From contig CANQMR010000019.1 in the NCBI GenBank assembly GCA_947625015.1, positions 1 through 63,507 of the forward strand: 63,507 bases of DNA. The letters are read 5' to 3'. The notes below the pieces were generated by a model. It saw nothing but the letters and a program-made list of their open reading frames with translations, ran no database searches and was not told the DNA's origin. Of the stretch, positions 25,866 through 35,940 are shown piece by piece. This DNA is from an uncultured Lachnospiraceae bacterium (GTDB taxonomy: Bacteria; Bacillota; Clostridia; Lachnospirales; Lachnospiraceae). The position numbers and the translations under genes were made by a program. Position 1 is the first letter of the stretch, and every line of letters starts with the position of its first letter.

Positions 25866-27971
25866 TTACTGCGCCTCAAGAACCATGGCCGAAATCCGGG
25901 GAACCTGGAGATACAGTTGATTATTCTCCACCCGGTACATCTTCGGTTCCAAAATATATCCTTCCTCGGTAGTTAACATAATCTGTTTCAATTCATGGCC
26001 GTTTAACAGTCCCAACCGGTCAACTGCCAGATTCAGTTCTACCTCTTCATAATTATTATTGAGAATCACAATCATTTTGTCATGGCGGTTAAAGCGGCCG
26101 TAAGCCACCAGCTTATGCGCGCCATGTAAAAAGATAACCGAGCCCCGCTTTAACACCTCGCGTTCCTTATGAATCTTGATCATATCCCGGTGGAACAGGA
26201 TAAGCTCTTTGTCCTCCTTCGTCCAGGGATAGGTCCGGCGGTTATCCGGGTCAGTCCAGCCGCACAGTCCGGCCTCGTCTCCGTAATATATGGTTGGCGC
26301 TCCCGGCCAGGTCATCTGAAATACCACAGCCTCCCGCAGCACGCCCTTGTTCACATTCTCATTGGCCGCCTCCGGTCCTAAAGTATGCGTCCTCCCCACA
26401 CGCCGGTTGGTCCGGGTTAAGAAACGGGAATGGTCATGATTGGAAAGCTCATTCATGGAAACCTCTAAGGATTGCTGGTGGAACCGGCTCATATGGTGTC
26501 TTAAAGCGCCGATAAAAGCGTCCGGATTTCCCAGCAAATCCCCCCGGAATTCGTCGGAATGTTTCTCCACGCCGGTCAGAAACCAGGTAATCGGCTCCAT
26601 AAAAGCGTCGTAGTTCATAACCGTATCCCACTGGTCTCCCTGTAGCCAGTTGTATGGATCTCCATAATGCTCCGCCAAAATAATGGCGTTGGGATTGGCC
26701 TCCTTGACCACCTTCCGGAAATCCCGCCAGAACTTGTGGTTAAATTCCTCGGAATGGCCCAAATCCGCAGCCACGTCCAGCCGCCAGCCGTCCACATTAA
26801 AGGGCGGGGAAACCCATTTTTTCCCGATACGCAGAATATACTGATAAAGTTCCTCGGAACCCTCGTAATTAAGCTTAGGTAAAGTGTCATGCCCCCACCA
26901 GCCGTCGTAACTGGCGTTATAGGGCCAGGCATTCTCGTCAAAAAACTTGAAAAAGCTGTGGTAAGGACTGTCCGCAGCCGGATAAGCCCCCTTCTCATAA
27001 CCCTTTTGGTTTTCATAAATCAGCTCCCGGTCCAGCCATTTATTAAAGGAACCGCAATGGTTAAACACGCCGTCTAAGATAATCTTCATGCCCCGGCGGT
27101 GAATCTCTTCCACCAACCGGCAGAACAGCTCGTTACTGGCCTCTAAATTGGCCTTATCCGTCACTCTGGTAATATAACGGGTGGAATTTTTGTTGACATT
27201 ATCCCCCTCGGCAAGACATTTTCCCTCATCTTTTACAATTCTTCCAAAATGAGGGTCCACATAATCATAATCCTGTATATCATATTTGTGGTTGGAGGGC
27301 GAAACAAAAATGGGATTTAAATAAATGACGTCCACCCCTAAATCCTGAAGATAGTCGAGCTTGTTAATGACGCCCTGCAAATCTCCGCCATAGAAACAGC
27401 GGACGTCCATGGCGTCCGGATATTTTTCCCAGTCCGTAATTCTTCTGGACGTATCACCTATATAATAATATTCATTGTCCAGCACATCATTGGTGGTATC
27501 CCCATTGCAGAAACGGTCCACATAAATCTGGTAAATGACAGCCCCCTTGGCCCAGTCCGGCGTGGTAAAACCCGGCATAATGCTGAAATTATAGGTTGGG
27601 TTTACCTCCGTCTGCACCCCGATCTTATTGTAAAAGCACCAGGAATTGCCGGATATAATCTCAAAATAATATTCCACCTTCTCTTTCTGGATAGGCGGAA
27701 TCTCAACAGAATAGTAATCAAACGCCTCATCAGACTCCGCAATCTTCATCTCATAGCGCACGCCGTCGCAAATGAGGATGACCTGATCCACATTGCCTGT
27801 GGCCGTCCTGAACTTAAGCGTTACCGCATCTCCCGGCATAGGCTCCGCCGGGATTCTATAGTCACCAGTCCCATCACAGAACAGCACATCAGAACGGAGC
27901 GCCGGCTTATTCTGAAAAAAATAGGTCTGTGCCTTCTGCGCCTTGGTAAAGTTTCTGAATGAATAACCCAT
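25866..27971 (-). CDS. GH13 glycoside hydrolase, neopullulanase/cyclomaltodextrinase-like
   Basis: About 701 residues. An N-terminal beta domain of about 120 residues (CBM34-like) precedes the (beta/alpha)8 barrel. Catalytic motifs: DGVFNHCG, nucleophile Asp in DGWRLDVAAD, acid Glu in IILAEHYGDP, and transition-state Asp in ELSNHDHSRFL. The insert between beta-3 and alpha-3 is large, as usual in the family. No signal peptide, so it acts inside the cell on imported alpha-glucans or cyclodextrins. The start at 27971 follows GGAGG by six bases; an upstream TTG at 27977 is too close. Its own promoter lies at 28001-28029. Confidence 0.92.
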   Translation of the reverse strand: MGYSFRNFTKAQKAQTYFFQNKPALRSDVLFCDGTGDYRIPAEPMPGDAVTLKFRTATGNVDQVILICDGVRYEMKIAESDEAFDYYSVEIPPIQKEKVEYYFEIISGNSWCFYNKIGVQTEVNPTYNFSIMPGFTTPDWAKGAVIYQIYVDRFCNGDTTNDVLDNEYYYIGDTSRRITDWEKYPDAMDVRCFYGGDLQGVINKLDYLQDLGVDVIYLNPIFVSPSNHKYDIQDYDYVDPHFGRIVKDEGKCLAEGDNVNKNSTRYITRVTDKANLEASNELFCRLVEEIHRRGMKIILDGVFNHCGSFNKWLDRELIYENQKGYEKGAYPAADSPYHSFFKFFDENAWPYNASYDGWWGHDTLPKLNYEGSEELYQYILRIGKKWVSPPFNVDGWRLDVAADLGHSEEFNHKFWRDFRKVVKEANPNAIILAEHYGDPYNWLQGDQWDTVMNYDAFMEPITWFLTGVEKHSDEFRGDLLGNPDAFIGALRHHMSRFHQQSLEVSMNELSNHDHSRFLTRTNRRVGRTHTLGPEAANENVNKGVLREAVVFQMTWPGAPTIYYGDEAGLCGWTDPDNRRTYPWTKEDKELILFHRDMIKIHKEREVLKRGSVIFLHGAHKLVAYGRFNRHDKMIVILNNNYEEVELNLAVDRLGLLNGHELKQIMLTTEEGYILEPKMYRVENNQLYLQVPRISAMVLEAQ

Positions 27972-28000
27972 AATCAACCTCCATGTCTGTGTTCTTCATT

Positions 28001-28029
28001 ATTTTACATGATTCTTGACAATATATCAA
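28001..28029 (-). promoter_or_regulatory. Sigma-A promoter of the GH13 gene
   Basis: Minus strand: -35 TTGATA (28024-28029), 17-bp spacer, -10 TAAAAT (28001-28006), about 30 bases ahead of the start codon. Confidence 0.6.
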
Positions 28030-28044
28030 CTAAAAATGCATAGC

Positions 28045-28077
28045 AAAAAGGACAGCCAACCGTTCGACTGTCCTTTT
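28045..28077 (-). terminator. Rho-independent terminator between ftsH and the GH13 gene
   Basis: AAAAGGACAG-CCAACCGTTCGA-CTGTCCTTTT is a near-perfect 10-bp stem with T on either strand. It closes the spoIIE-ftsH transcript. The 245 bases between the ftsH stop and this hairpin are AT-rich and hold no gene I can recognise. Confidence 0.85.
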
Positions 28078-28323
28078 CTGGAGAAGGTATTTTTTTGTTA
28101 CTTATGGGGTGTAGCAAAAAAACTATATAATGTATTGGGGGGTTACAAGTATTATTATACGTATTTTCGGATGAAAGTGTTCACAAACAATTATTTTTTT
28201 TTCACATTCTTTTGTGCATTTAGCCGATAGAAAAATACAGATTCGTTTTCTCATCTTTATTTTTTGTCTATTTTGCACAAAATCTTGGTATTCATCATAC
28301 ACTTTCAACAATATATCCGTATT

Positions 28324-30162
28324 TTATCCCTCAAACAGGGACTCAAACTCCTCCCTGTCAATCCGCTCTTTTTCCAAAAGTCTGGCGGCACATTTATGAA
28401 GAATTTCTATATTCTCCTCTAAGACTGCCTTTGCCTGGACGTAGCACTCATCGATAATCCGTTTCACTTCCTTATCAATGGCGGCTGCGGTCTTTTCCCC
28501 TAACATCCGCTGATGCCCGATATCGCGCCCCACGAAGGTCTCTTCCTCATTATCGGTCTCATAATTAATCAGGCCTAATTTTTCTGACATACCGTATTCC
28601 ACTACCATGGCCCTTGCCGCCTTGGTCGCCTCCTTGATATCCTGATAAGCGCCTGTGGTGATATCGTCCATAATCATTTCCTCGGCGATACGGCCGCCAA
28701 GACTTACCTTAATATCCTGTAAAATCTTATTCTTTGTGTTGAACACATTGTCATTCTCCGGTAAAGGCATGGTATATCCTGCCGCACCCTGCCCCGTAGG
28801 GATAATGGATACCGCATAGACCGGTCCGGTTCCCTCTAACACATGGAATAAAATGGCATGCCCCGATTCATGATACGCCGTAATCCTCCGCTCGGATTCC
28901 GGAACCACCCTGGATTTCCGCTCCGTACCGATTCCCACCTTGATAAAGGCTTTATCAATATCTTCTTTTATAATAAACTTCCGGTCGGATTTCGCCGCAT
29001 TGATAGCGGATTCATTCATCAGATTTTCCAAATCCGCCCCGGCAAAGCCCGCCGTCGTTCTGGCAATCTCTCCAAGGTCAACCTCGTCGCTTAAAGACTT
29101 GTTCTTGGTATGGACTTTTAAAATATCCTCCCGGCCCTTTACATCCGGCTTGCCTACGGCAATCTTTCTGTCAAACCGCCCCGGACGCAGGATTGCGGGA
29201 TCTAAAATATCAACCCGGTTGGTGGCCGCTAACACGATGATTCCCTCATTGACAGTAAAGCCGTCCATCTCCACTAACATCTGATTCAATGTCTGTTCCC
29301 GCTCGTCATGACCGCCGCCAAGGCCGGAACCTCTCCTTCTTGCAACGGCGTCAATCTCATCAATAAATATAATACAGGGGGAATTTTGCTTGGCTTCTGC
29401 AAACAAATCCCGGACGCGGGAAGCGCCCACACCTACAAACATCTCCACAAAATCCGAACCGGATATGGTAAAGAACGGCACATGGGCTTCCCCTGCCACC
29501 GCCTTGGCAAGCAGCGTCTTACCTGTTCCCGGAGGGCCCACCAATAAGATACCCTTAGGGATTCTCGCTCCTAAATCTACATATTTACCCGGATTCTTCA
29601 GGAAATCTACCACTTCCTCTAAATCCTCTTTCTCCTCCCGAAGACCTGCCACATCATCAAAGGTAATCTCATTATCTGCATCGGAAATCATTCTGGCCCG
29701 GCTTCTGCCAAAGTTCATCATGGCGCCCCCGCCGCTGCCGGCGCTCTGCATTCCCGCAAACATGATAAAAATAACCACAATCGCCACAAATCCCAACAGA
29801 TAAGGCAGCATTTTCTCCAGAAAACTCGGCCGCACCACATCGCTCATCTGAAATTCCACTTCTAAATCATACTGCTCTACCAAATCATTGTATAACGCCT
29901 GAAACGCATTGACGTCAGACACAAAAAACCGGACAACAGAATGGTTTTTCATCGTCAGTTCCACCGTACCGGTAGGAATCTCGGCATTCTGCTGCACATA
30001 AATCCCGGTTACCGCTTCCGCCTTCATATCTTTTTCAAAGGCCGCCTCGGTATAAGACAAATCCACATTCTGGCTGCTGGTCTGAATCAGGGATACCACG
30101 CCGATGATCAAGGCAAACAATATTAAATAGGTAATCATGCTTCTTCTCACGTTCTTGTTCAT
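28324..30162 (-). CDS. ftsH: ATP-dependent zinc metalloprotease FtsH
   Basis: 612 residues. Two membrane helices (about 10-25 and 109-130) flank an extracellular domain. The AAA domain has Walker [14 protein letters not shown], Walker [10 protein letters not shown], and the second region of homology [20 protein letters not shown]. The protease domain has zinc-binding HESGH. FtsH degrades membrane and short-lived cytosolic proteins. It follows hpt by 16 bases, and the tilS-hpt-ftsH order is conserved in Firmicutes. Confidence 0.97.
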   Translation of the reverse strand: MNKNVRRSMITYLILFALIIGVVSLIQTSSQNVDLSYTEAAFEKDMKAEAVTGIYVQQNAEIPTGTVELTMKNHSVVRFFVSDVNAFQALYNDLVEQYDLEVEFQMSDVVRPSFLEKMLPYLLGFVAIVVIFIMFAGMQSAGSGGGAMMNFGRSRARMISDADNEITFDDVAGLREEKEDLEEVVDFLKNPGKYVDLGARIPKGILLVGPPGTGKTLLAKAVAGEAHVPFFTISGSDFVEMFVGVGASRVRDLFAEAKQNSPCIIFIDEIDAVARRRGSGLGGGHDEREQTLNQMLVEMDGFTVNEGIIVLAATNRVDILDPAILRPGRFDRKIAVGKPDVKGREDILKVHTKNKSLSDEVDLGEIARTTAGFAGADLENLMNESAINAAKSDRKFIIKEDIDKAFIKVGIGTERKSRVVPESERRITAYHESGHAILFHVLEGTGPVYAVSIIPTGQGAAGYTMPLPENDNVFNTKNKILQDIKVSLGGRIAEEMIMDDITTGAYQDIKEATKAARAMVVEYGMSEKLGLINYETDNEEETFVGRDIGHQRMLGEKTAAAIDKEVKRIIDECYVQAKAVLEENIEILHKCAARLLEKERIDREEFESLFEG

Positions 30163-30178
30163 TTTCTGCTCCTTCTTG

Positions 30179-30700
30179 TCACTTCTGATCTATCACTCCA
30201 ATATATGGCAGATTCCGGTACTGCTGCGCATAATCCAAACCATACCCGACAACATATCGGTCGGGAATTACAAAACCGCAGTAATCCGGCTTAATCTCCA
30301 CCTCCCGGCAGTCCGGTTTATCCAACAGTGTCACAATCTTAAGGCTTGCGGGGTTCCTGCCCTGCAAAAGTTTCTTCAAATGCATCAACGTATGGCCGGA
30401 ATCAACAATATCCTCGACAATCAGTACCTCTTTGCCGTCAATATCCTCATCTAACTCTTTCTTTATTGTAATCTGCCCTGCTGACACCATACCGTCCCCG
30501 TAGGAGGATACCGTCATAAAGTCCATCGTTACCGGCACCGTCAGCCGCTTGGCCAGCTCGCAGGTAAAAAACACGCTGCCCTTTAATATGGCAATCAGAT
30601 GAACTTCCTTTCCTGCATAATCAACGCTAATCTGCTTTGCCAGTTCACAAATCTTCGACTCAACCTCTTCTTCTGAAATCAATACCTCAATCTGCTTCAT
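30179..30700 (-). CDS. hpt: Hypoxanthine phosphoribosyltransferase
   Basis: 173 residues, standard length. The PRPP-binding motif is VLIVEDIVDSGHTL (about 96-110); AILKGSVFF and DFMTVSSYGDG complete the active site; FVIPDRYVVGYGLDYAQQYRNLP is the conserved C-terminus. It salvages hypoxanthine and guanine to IMP and GMP. It lies four bases after tilS and is cotranscribed with ftsH. Confidence 0.96.
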   Translation of the reverse strand: MKQIEVLISEEEVESKICELAKQISVDYAGKEVHLIAILKGSVFFTCELAKRLTVPVTMDFMTVSSYGDGMVSAGQITIKKELDEDIDGKEVLIVEDIVDSGHTLMHLKKLLQGRNPASLKIVTLLDKPDCREVEIKPDYCGFVIPDRYVVGYGLDYAQQYRNLPYIGVIDQK

Positions 30701-30704
30701 TACG

Positions 30705-32186
30705 TTACTCTCCTTCGTACGTCACCTTTAAAATATGCTTTGTCTCTTTTCTTATCTTAAAGTTTTCACATCGCCGTCCCCCAAGGACATAAAGCACTTC
30801 GTTCCCACAGGCCAGCACTAAAATGCGTTGCCGCTCATCCGCAGGAATCTGCATATCCAGCAAATATCTCGACAGCTTTTTTTTGTTGCCTACCGCATTA
30901 AAGATAAAATAATCCCCACTCCGGGCTGTTCTTATGCACAACGCATCTTTTATTGTATCACAATCAAACAATTTCGTATAGTTATTTTTGGAATTTCCGA
31001 CATTCTTTAACATATTTTCATACTGCTCTCCGGTAAGCCCGCTTACAGGCTGGCAGCTAAGCCGCAGAGTTCTTCCCAAAGGCAGGGAGACTTTTTCTTC
31101 CTTTCCGCTCTTTTTTAATTTGTCCAGGGACAAAATAATTTCCTGAAAATCTGCAAATTCCCGCATCGGACTTTGCGTATCCGCTCCCCTAAAGCATTTC
31201 CTGATTATCAGATTTTCATACGATACAACCGCTTCAATTTCCTTTGGAAGCATAACTTTTTTTCCGCTTTGGCTCCCCAGCAATCCATAGACTGCCTCCA
31301 CATGCTCTCTGGTAAACTCCTTTTTCCCCTGTCCTGCGCGTCCTAACAGTTCGTAAATGACGGCTTTGGCCACCAGCGCATCCTGCTCTGACAAAATCTG
31401 ACGATCGGTCTGCCAAACGTACTCCTCCCGATTTTCAACATGCTCTTCCACATAATTCAAAGCAATTCTACAAAAGTATTTTTCATGCTCCCACATAATT
31501 CCAGCCAAATCTGCTATATGGGCTGCCGCACCGGCATGTACCTTTTCTAACGATGGCAATACCTCATTGCGCAGCCGGTTTCTGGAATATGTACTGTCCT
31601 GATTCGTGCTATCTTCCCGCCAGGCATACCCTTTGGCAGCTAACCACCCGACCAGTTCTGTCTTCTCACAACACAAAAGCGGACGAATCAAAGAAAAACG
31701 TCCGAACTTTGCTGTCCTCTCCGCCACCGGCCGGATACCGGCCATGCCGGACAAATCCGTCCCACGTATAATATGAAACAGTACGGTCTCTGCCTGGTCT
31801 CCCCGGTGATGCGCAGTGGCCAGTACAGTCGCTCCGACTTTTTCCATAATCTGATAAAAGCACTGATAACGATACTCCCTGCCCATTTCTTCCAGCGTTT
31901 TTTTCTGCGTGGCTGCCATTTCTTTCACCTTATCTTCAAAAAGGTAAAAAGGTATATCATTGTTATCGCAAAGAGCCTTTACATAGTCTGCATCTTCTGC
32001 CGCTTCCGTACGGATACCATGATTTACATGAACGGCATACAGACGCAGTCCGTACTCTTCTTTTATCGCACAAAATGCCAAAAGCATGGCCACAGAATCC
32101 GCTCCTCCGGAAATCCCCATAACCACGCCGTCTCCCCTGTTTAACATATGATGTTTCTCGATATAGCTTTTTATCCTGTCAATCAT
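30705..32186 (-). CDS. tilS: tRNA(Ile)-lysidine synthase
   Basis: 493 residues. The PP-loop ATPase motif is GISGGADSVAM at about residues 24-34, followed by YAVHVNHGIR, ATAHHRGDQAET and SLIRPLL. A central helical and a C-terminal TilS domain (about 390-490) are present. It changes C34 of tRNA-Ile(CAU) to lysidine so it reads AUA. Sits between spoIIE and hpt as in most spore formers. Confidence 0.95.
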   Translation of the reverse strand: MIDRIKSYIEKHHMLNRGDGVVMGISGGADSVAMLLAFCAIKEEYGLRLYAVHVNHGIRTEAAEDADYVKALCDNNDIPFYLFEDKVKEMAATQKKTLEEMGREYRYQCFYQIMEKVGATVLATAHHRGDQAETVLFHIIRGTDLSGMAGIRPVAERTAKFGRFSLIRPLLCCEKTELVGWLAAKGYAWREDSTNQDSTYSRNRLRNEVLPSLEKVHAGAAAHIADLAGIMWEHEKYFCRIALNYVEEHVENREEYVWQTDRQILSEQDALVAKAVIYELLGRAGQGKKEFTREHVEAVYGLLGSQSGKKVMLPKEIEAVVSYENLIIRKCFRGADTQSPMREFADFQEIILSLDKLKKSGKEEKVSLPLGRTLRLSCQPVSGLTGEQYENMLKNVGNSKNNYTKLFDCDTIKDALCIRTARSGDYFIFNAVGNKKKLSRYLLDMQIPADERQRILVLACGNEVLYVLGGRRCENFKIRKETKHILKVTYEGE

Positions 32187-32200
32187 CCCTGCGCCTGCTT

Positions 32201-32236
32201 TCTCATTTGCTCTTTCATTTGCTCCCTCATTTACTC
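32201..32236. repeat. Three tandem 12-bp units between spoIIE and tilS
   Basis: Three consecutive 12-base units of the form (T/C)(C/T)TCATTT(G/A)CTC; on the minus strand each reads GAG(C/T)AAATGA plus two purines. They span the spoIIE stop codon. Likely replication slippage; unit number may vary between strains. Confidence 0.7.
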
Positions 32237-34326
32237 TCCCATACGCCGGTTACCAAAACGGTACTATCGTCTCTCATCCTGCCCCGCTGCATATTTTCCA
32301 CATTTTCCATAATACGCTCTGCCATAACCTGAACGTTATTTGTTGCCACAGAACTAATTAAATCCGCCATATATGTTTCCTTGTTCTCAAATATAATACT
32401 GTCCAATACCCCATCGCTTACCATAATAACGATATCCCCATCATATAACCTTCTTGAACAGGTGTCAAATTCTATCTGTTCTAATACGCCCACCGGAAGA
32501 GAGGTAGATCTTATACATTCTACCCGGTCCTTGCGCTTGATAAACGTCGTGGATGCGCCAAGTTTAATAAAATCCGCCGTTCCCGTATACAAATCAATCA
32601 TAATCAAATCCAATGTGGAACTTATACTGCCATCCGCTAAAAAACTGATGAAAGAATTTAACAGTTCGATAGCCAATTCCCTGGTAAACCCCGCAGATAA
32701 AAGCTGTTCTAAAAGTTCTACCACCTGGCCGCTTTTGAGATAAGCGCTTTCCCCGCTGCCCATGCCGTCAGACAGCATCAGCACCGCCTTTTGCACATCC
32801 ACCTTGGTCACTGAAAAATTATCCCCACAGAGACTTTCTCCCTGCCGGTTTTTTCTCACCACTCCGGTTGTAAGCATAAACCGCCCTTCCTCTACAAAGG
32901 AAAAGCGGCTCTCTTTTGCCGTTACCACATCATCTCCCCGGTCAACGCAGACCATGCGTTTAGACAAAAGCCGGCTAATCCGCTCTGCAAGCGTTTTTCC
33001 AGTGACCAGACGTTCCTTTTCTGTTGTACAGCTTATATATACTTCTATCCGGTCGTTTTTATCCTTTACCAGTATCGCTTTCGTCACAATAACCCCAATA
33101 TGATACAGATTTTCAGAAACTCTTCCCTCAAAAAGTTCCGCCCGCACTGCGCGTTCCGTCAAATCATCCTGAAAAGAAGTAATAATTTCTCCTACCTGCC
33201 CTAATTGCCGCACAAAATTACGTCTCAACTCCGAAAGCCGGTTGCTTTGGGATTCCACAGCATTCAGCAGGGAAATTCCATCGCCGCTCAGATACATATT
33301 GCTCAACCCGTTGGGTATGGTAATATCCCGCTCATCTTCATGAAAGCGCAGGAGTCTCTCCATAGCAAGAAAAGCCTGTCCGAAATCCTCAATACGCCCT
33401 CTGGTGACCTCCTGAATTAAAATATCCTGCGTATATCCGGTCTTGCCATCTTTATACTGTGCCGTACGCTTTAATGCGGCGGCCGGTGTAAATAAAAACA
33501 ATCCCACTGCAATCAGGACACTGATTAGCAGTTCCTGCTGCATCAAACTTGAATCATACAAAAAGCCCAGCAACAGATACCCGGCAAAAAAAGCCAGCAG
33601 TACACCGCCTTTCCCAAGTTCTTTCAGAATCACCATCATACCGGAGAGCAAAATCATAACCATAAGCCATTCTATATGATTGGTCAGAATTGCGAGGCAG
33701 AGACCCGCTATGCTTCCGGACGCAATACCTATACTGCTTTCAAACCTGTAGCTTGCATACAATACCAGATAAGCGCAGACAATAAATAACAAATTAATCG
33801 GCGCGGTTATGGCCGGGCACCCAAACAATGCGGCTGTAACAAGGGCAAAAATACCAATAAACCGTTCATTTGTGGCAAACATACGGCTTGTCCCCACACG
33901 CAGACCGGCAAATCCCTGTTCAAACACCAAAACGCCGCATATGGTAATTATCCCTTCCAGCAGAGACAAAACCAACACATTGTCCTTACCCGTAACCATA
34001 TAGTCAAACGGCATGGAAAACGCCCACAACACCACGCCGGCAGCCATGGCAATCTGATAGTTACTTGAAAAAATTTTATTCCTGTCCGTCCGCTTCAGCA
34101 TGATTAGCAGCGTCAACTGAATTAACCCATATTTTATCAGGGCCTCTCCCTGAAAACGGCTTGCCAGGCCAAGCATCAGCATCACAAACAGGCTCATGGA
34201 ACTCCTGTCCTGAAGATAAGCCGCCGTAAAAAACGGCACAATAAAGGGATACATACCAAACAGCCTGCACCGGGCCACTAAGAACGCTAAAATATGTATC
34301 CCTGTTTTTTCTATTCGATATTGCAT
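32227..34326 (-). CDS. spoIIE: Stage II sporulation protein E (serine phosphatase)
   Basis: 699 residues. Eight to ten membrane helices fill the first about 290 residues; a central linker follows; the C-terminal PP2C-type phosphatase domain (about 480-699) shows LMLSDGMGSGESAY, LDLIMIDLYTGTADFIKLGAS and IVMVSDGVLDS, the metal-binding Asp motifs. In spore formers it dephosphorylates SpoIIAA in the forespore to release sigma-F. It is shorter than the B. subtilis protein (827 residues), mainly in the N-terminal and linker regions. A Spo0A-type promoter lies ahead. Confidence 0.95.
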   Translation of the reverse strand: MQYRIEKTGIHILAFLVARCRLFGMYPFIVPFFTAAYLQDRSSMSLFVMLMLGLASRFQGEALIKYGLIQLTLLIMLKRTDRNKIFSSNYQIAMAAGVVLWAFSMPFDYMVTGKDNVLVLSLLEGIITICGVLVFEQGFAGLRVGTSRMFATNERFIGIFALVTAALFGCPAITAPINLLFIVCAYLVLYASYRFESSIGIASGSIAGLCLAILTNHIEWLMVMILLSGMMVILKELGKGGVLLAFFAGYLLLGFLYDSSLMQQELLISVLIAVGLFLFTPAAALKRTAQYKDGKTGYTQDILIQEVTRGRIEDFGQAFLAMERLLRFHEDERDITIPNGLSNMYLSGDGISLLNAVESQSNRLSELRRNFVRQLGQVGEIITSFQDDLTERAVRAELFEGRVSENLYHIGVIVTKAILVKDKNDRIEVYISCTTEKERLVTGKTLAERISRLLSKRMVCVDRGDDVVTAKESRFSFVEEGRFMLTTGVVRKNRQGESLCGDNFSVTKVDVQKAVLMLSDGMGSGESAYLKSGQVVELLEQLLSAGFTRELAIELLNSFISFLADGSISSTLDLIMIDLYTGTADFIKLGASTTFIKRKDRVECIRSTSLPVGVLEQIEFDTCSRRLYDGDIVIMVSDGVLDSIIFENKETYMADLISSVATNNVQVMAERIMENVENMQRGRMRDDSTVLVTGVWESK

Positions 34327-34352
34327 ACTGCATCCCTCCTTAAATGGGATTC

Positions 34353-34417
34353 AGTATAGAGAACACCGCAAAAAAATTTTGTCAATATATCACGTAAAAA
34401 TCCGCAACTTACGACAT
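34353..34417 (-). promoter_or_regulatory. Spo0A-type spoIIE promoter with 21-bp spacer
   Basis: Minus strand: consensus -35 TTGACA (34380-34385), 21-bp spacer, -10 TATACT (34353-34358). A 0A-like box ATGTCGTAA (34409-34417; one mismatch to TGTCGAA) lies about 25 bases above the -35. In B. subtilis, spoIIE and spoIIG promoters have the same over-long spacer and need phosphorylated Spo0A. Confidence 0.65.
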
Positions 34418-34422
34418 CCGGT

Positions 34423-34764
34423 TCATTTGTTATCCGGTTCAATTAAAATCTCGTCCGGATATACCAGCCCCAGCTTTTCCTTGGCGACTTCTTCCATATA
34501 CCGCTTAGTCTGCATATATTTTTCCAGTTCCTCCAGTTCTTTTGTCCGTTGTTCCTCCGTCTTTAACTGTTTTTCCAAAGAGGCCCTGCGTTCCGCTAAT
34601 TCCGCGCTCTGCCGCCTAAGCCCTATTGTCCGTATTCCCACGCAAATGCAGAATACCAGCACGATAAAAGCGATAAATGAGAATTTCTTTTTATTTTTTT
34701 TTCTTCTTTTTTTCCTTCTTTTTGTACTCAACGTTCTCTCACCCGTTTTCCAATCAGATCTCAT
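34423..34764 (-). CDS. divIC: DivIC/FtsB-type septum formation initiator
   Basis: 113 residues. A strongly basic N-terminus (KRRKKRRKKNKKK) precedes one membrane helix at about 30-48. An extracellular coiled coil follows (about 52-90, ELAERRASLEKQLKTEEQ), then the conserved tail YMEEVAKEKLGLVYPDEI. It is a divisome protein that works with FtsL and DivIB. It overlaps yabQ by four bases and lies upstream of spoIIE as in Bacillus. Confidence 0.88.
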   Translation of the reverse strand: MRSDWKTGERTLSTKRRKKRRKKNKKKFSFIAFIVLVFCICVGIRTIGLRRQSAELAERRASLEKQLKTEEQRTKELEELEKYMQTKRYMEEVAKEKLGLVYPDEILIEPDNK

Positions 34765-35183
34765 CTTCCTCTAATTGCCATTTTAACCTGATATGCTATA
34801 TTTTTCAATGTTTTTCTCACAAAATTGACCATAAAAACAAAAGGTTTCAATAAAATAACTTTCCCTTTGTTCCAACAAGGCAGCATTTTTTCCACAAAAA
34901 ACAGAAACAACCGGCTGACAGTCAGGCTATACAGTAACACGCCGATAAACAGGCCAAAAAAGGCATATCCCCGCAGCGCCCCCCGGTTAAAGACAAACAG
35001 CGTTTTGAACACTGACCAGCCGGTAAATATCCAGTAGAGTAAATCTTCCAAATCGACCATCCAGTCCCAATGCTTAAACAGTCTCCGCACTACCCTTATT
35101 ACATCATATATAAACGCAAGGCACATGCCCAGCAGAAAACATATCGCAAAAAGCTGCACCTCGTCATAGATTAAATCCGCCAT
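34761..35183 (-). CDS. yabQ: Spore cortex biosynthesis protein YabQ
   Basis: 140 residues with three or four membrane helices. The family pattern includes QLFAICFLLGMCLAFIYDVIR, the DLLYW motif and FNRGALRGY. YabQ localises to the forespore outer membrane in B. subtilis and is needed for cortex formation. It lies eight bases after yabP and overlaps divIC. Confidence 0.9.
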   Translation of the reverse strand: MADLIYDEVQLFAICFLLGMCLAFIYDVIRVVRRLFKHWDWMVDLEDLLYWIFTGWSVFKTLFVFNRGALRGYAFFGLFIGVLLYSLTVSRLFLFFVEKMLPCWNKGKVILLKPFVFMVNFVRKTLKNIAYQVKMAIRGR

Positions 35184-35191
35184 ATTACCAC

Positions 35192-35479
35192 CTACTTAAA
35201 CAGGCGGTTCAGCAACCCATTTTCACCTTTTATCCCCGGTTTCATATCCGAATAGGTCATGGAATCCACCCTTCCATCAACCTCCACCTCCCCTTTTTCA
35301 AGGGTAAGTTTCGTCACATTTAAATCCGTCCCCTTAATCATCAGCATTCCCTGCTCCGTCTCCAGTAATACCTCATTCGGATCAAAAGAAATTACTGCGT
35401 TCACGCCTGTAACCACCCCGGCTTCTCTATTATTCAGCGTAATTTTGTGTTCCCTGCCATTATTATGTACCGCTTCCAT
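35192..35479 (-). CDS. yabP: Sporulation protein YabP
   Basis: About 95 residues. It begins MEAVHNNGREHKITLNNRE and contains VTGVNAVISFDPNEVLLETEQGMLMIKGTDLNV-type beta strands typical of YabP. The ATG at 35479 has AAGGGTGG five bases ahead; an upstream ATG at 35500 lacks a ribosome site. YabP and YabQ act together in spore coat/cortex assembly. Confidence 0.9.
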   Translation of the reverse strand: MEAVHNNGREHKITLNNREAGVVTGVNAVISFDPNEVLLETEQGMLMIKGTDLNVTKLTLEKGEVEVDGRVDSMTYSDMKPGIKGENGLLNRLFK

Positions 35480-35580
35480 AAAAACCACCCTTCCTGCCAT
35501 AGCATAACTGTTTATAATCCTATCTTATGACAGGCAGTCCGAAAAAATACCGTCTTGTTTTATCGGAATAGCAGTATATT

Positions 35581-35820
35581 CTATAGATAGCGAAACATTT
35601 CTTTTGCCTCTTCTTTTTTTGTTGAGTCCATGATCTGCGTGACCTCTACGGCAACCTGCCTGTTGCCAAATTCAATCTCAATTTTATCCCCAACCTTAAT
35701 ATCTACAGAAGCCTTGGCCACTTTGCCGTTCACCATAACCCGCCCTGCATTGCATGCCTCGTTAGCGACAGTTCTTCGCTTTATTAATCTGGACACTTTC
35801 AAATATTTGTCTAGTCGCAT
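35581..35820 (-). CDS. rqcP: S4-domain RNA-binding protein RqcP (YabO)
   Basis: 79 residues. The S4 domain starts at MRLDKYLKVSRLIKRRTVA and continues NAGRVMVNGKVAKASVDIKVGD. RqcP helps RqcH add alanine tails to stalled nascent chains on 50S subunits. The ATG at 35820 follows GGAAGGGAG; the longer frame to 35910 has no such site. Position between hup and yabP is conserved in Firmicutes. Confidence 0.92.
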   Translation of the reverse strand: MRLDKYLKVSRLIKRRTVANEACNAGRVMVNGKVAKASVDIKVGDKIEIEFGNRQVAVEVTQIMDSTKKEEAKEMFRYL

Positions 35821-35940
35821 ATGTTCTCCCTTCCGGCCGCCCGCATCAGGCAGCCCAAAACAAGCTGTAAAACAGACGGATAAACAACAAAAGAGCCGCT
35901 GCAAACGCAACAGCTCTCTTCGCTTCCTATCAGTTTACAA

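Noticed and set aside
28078-28323. A plus-strand gene or small RNA in the gap between ftsH and the terminator
   Set aside because: TATAAT-like words are present but no -35 at proper distance, no ribosome site and no stable fold could be seen by eye.
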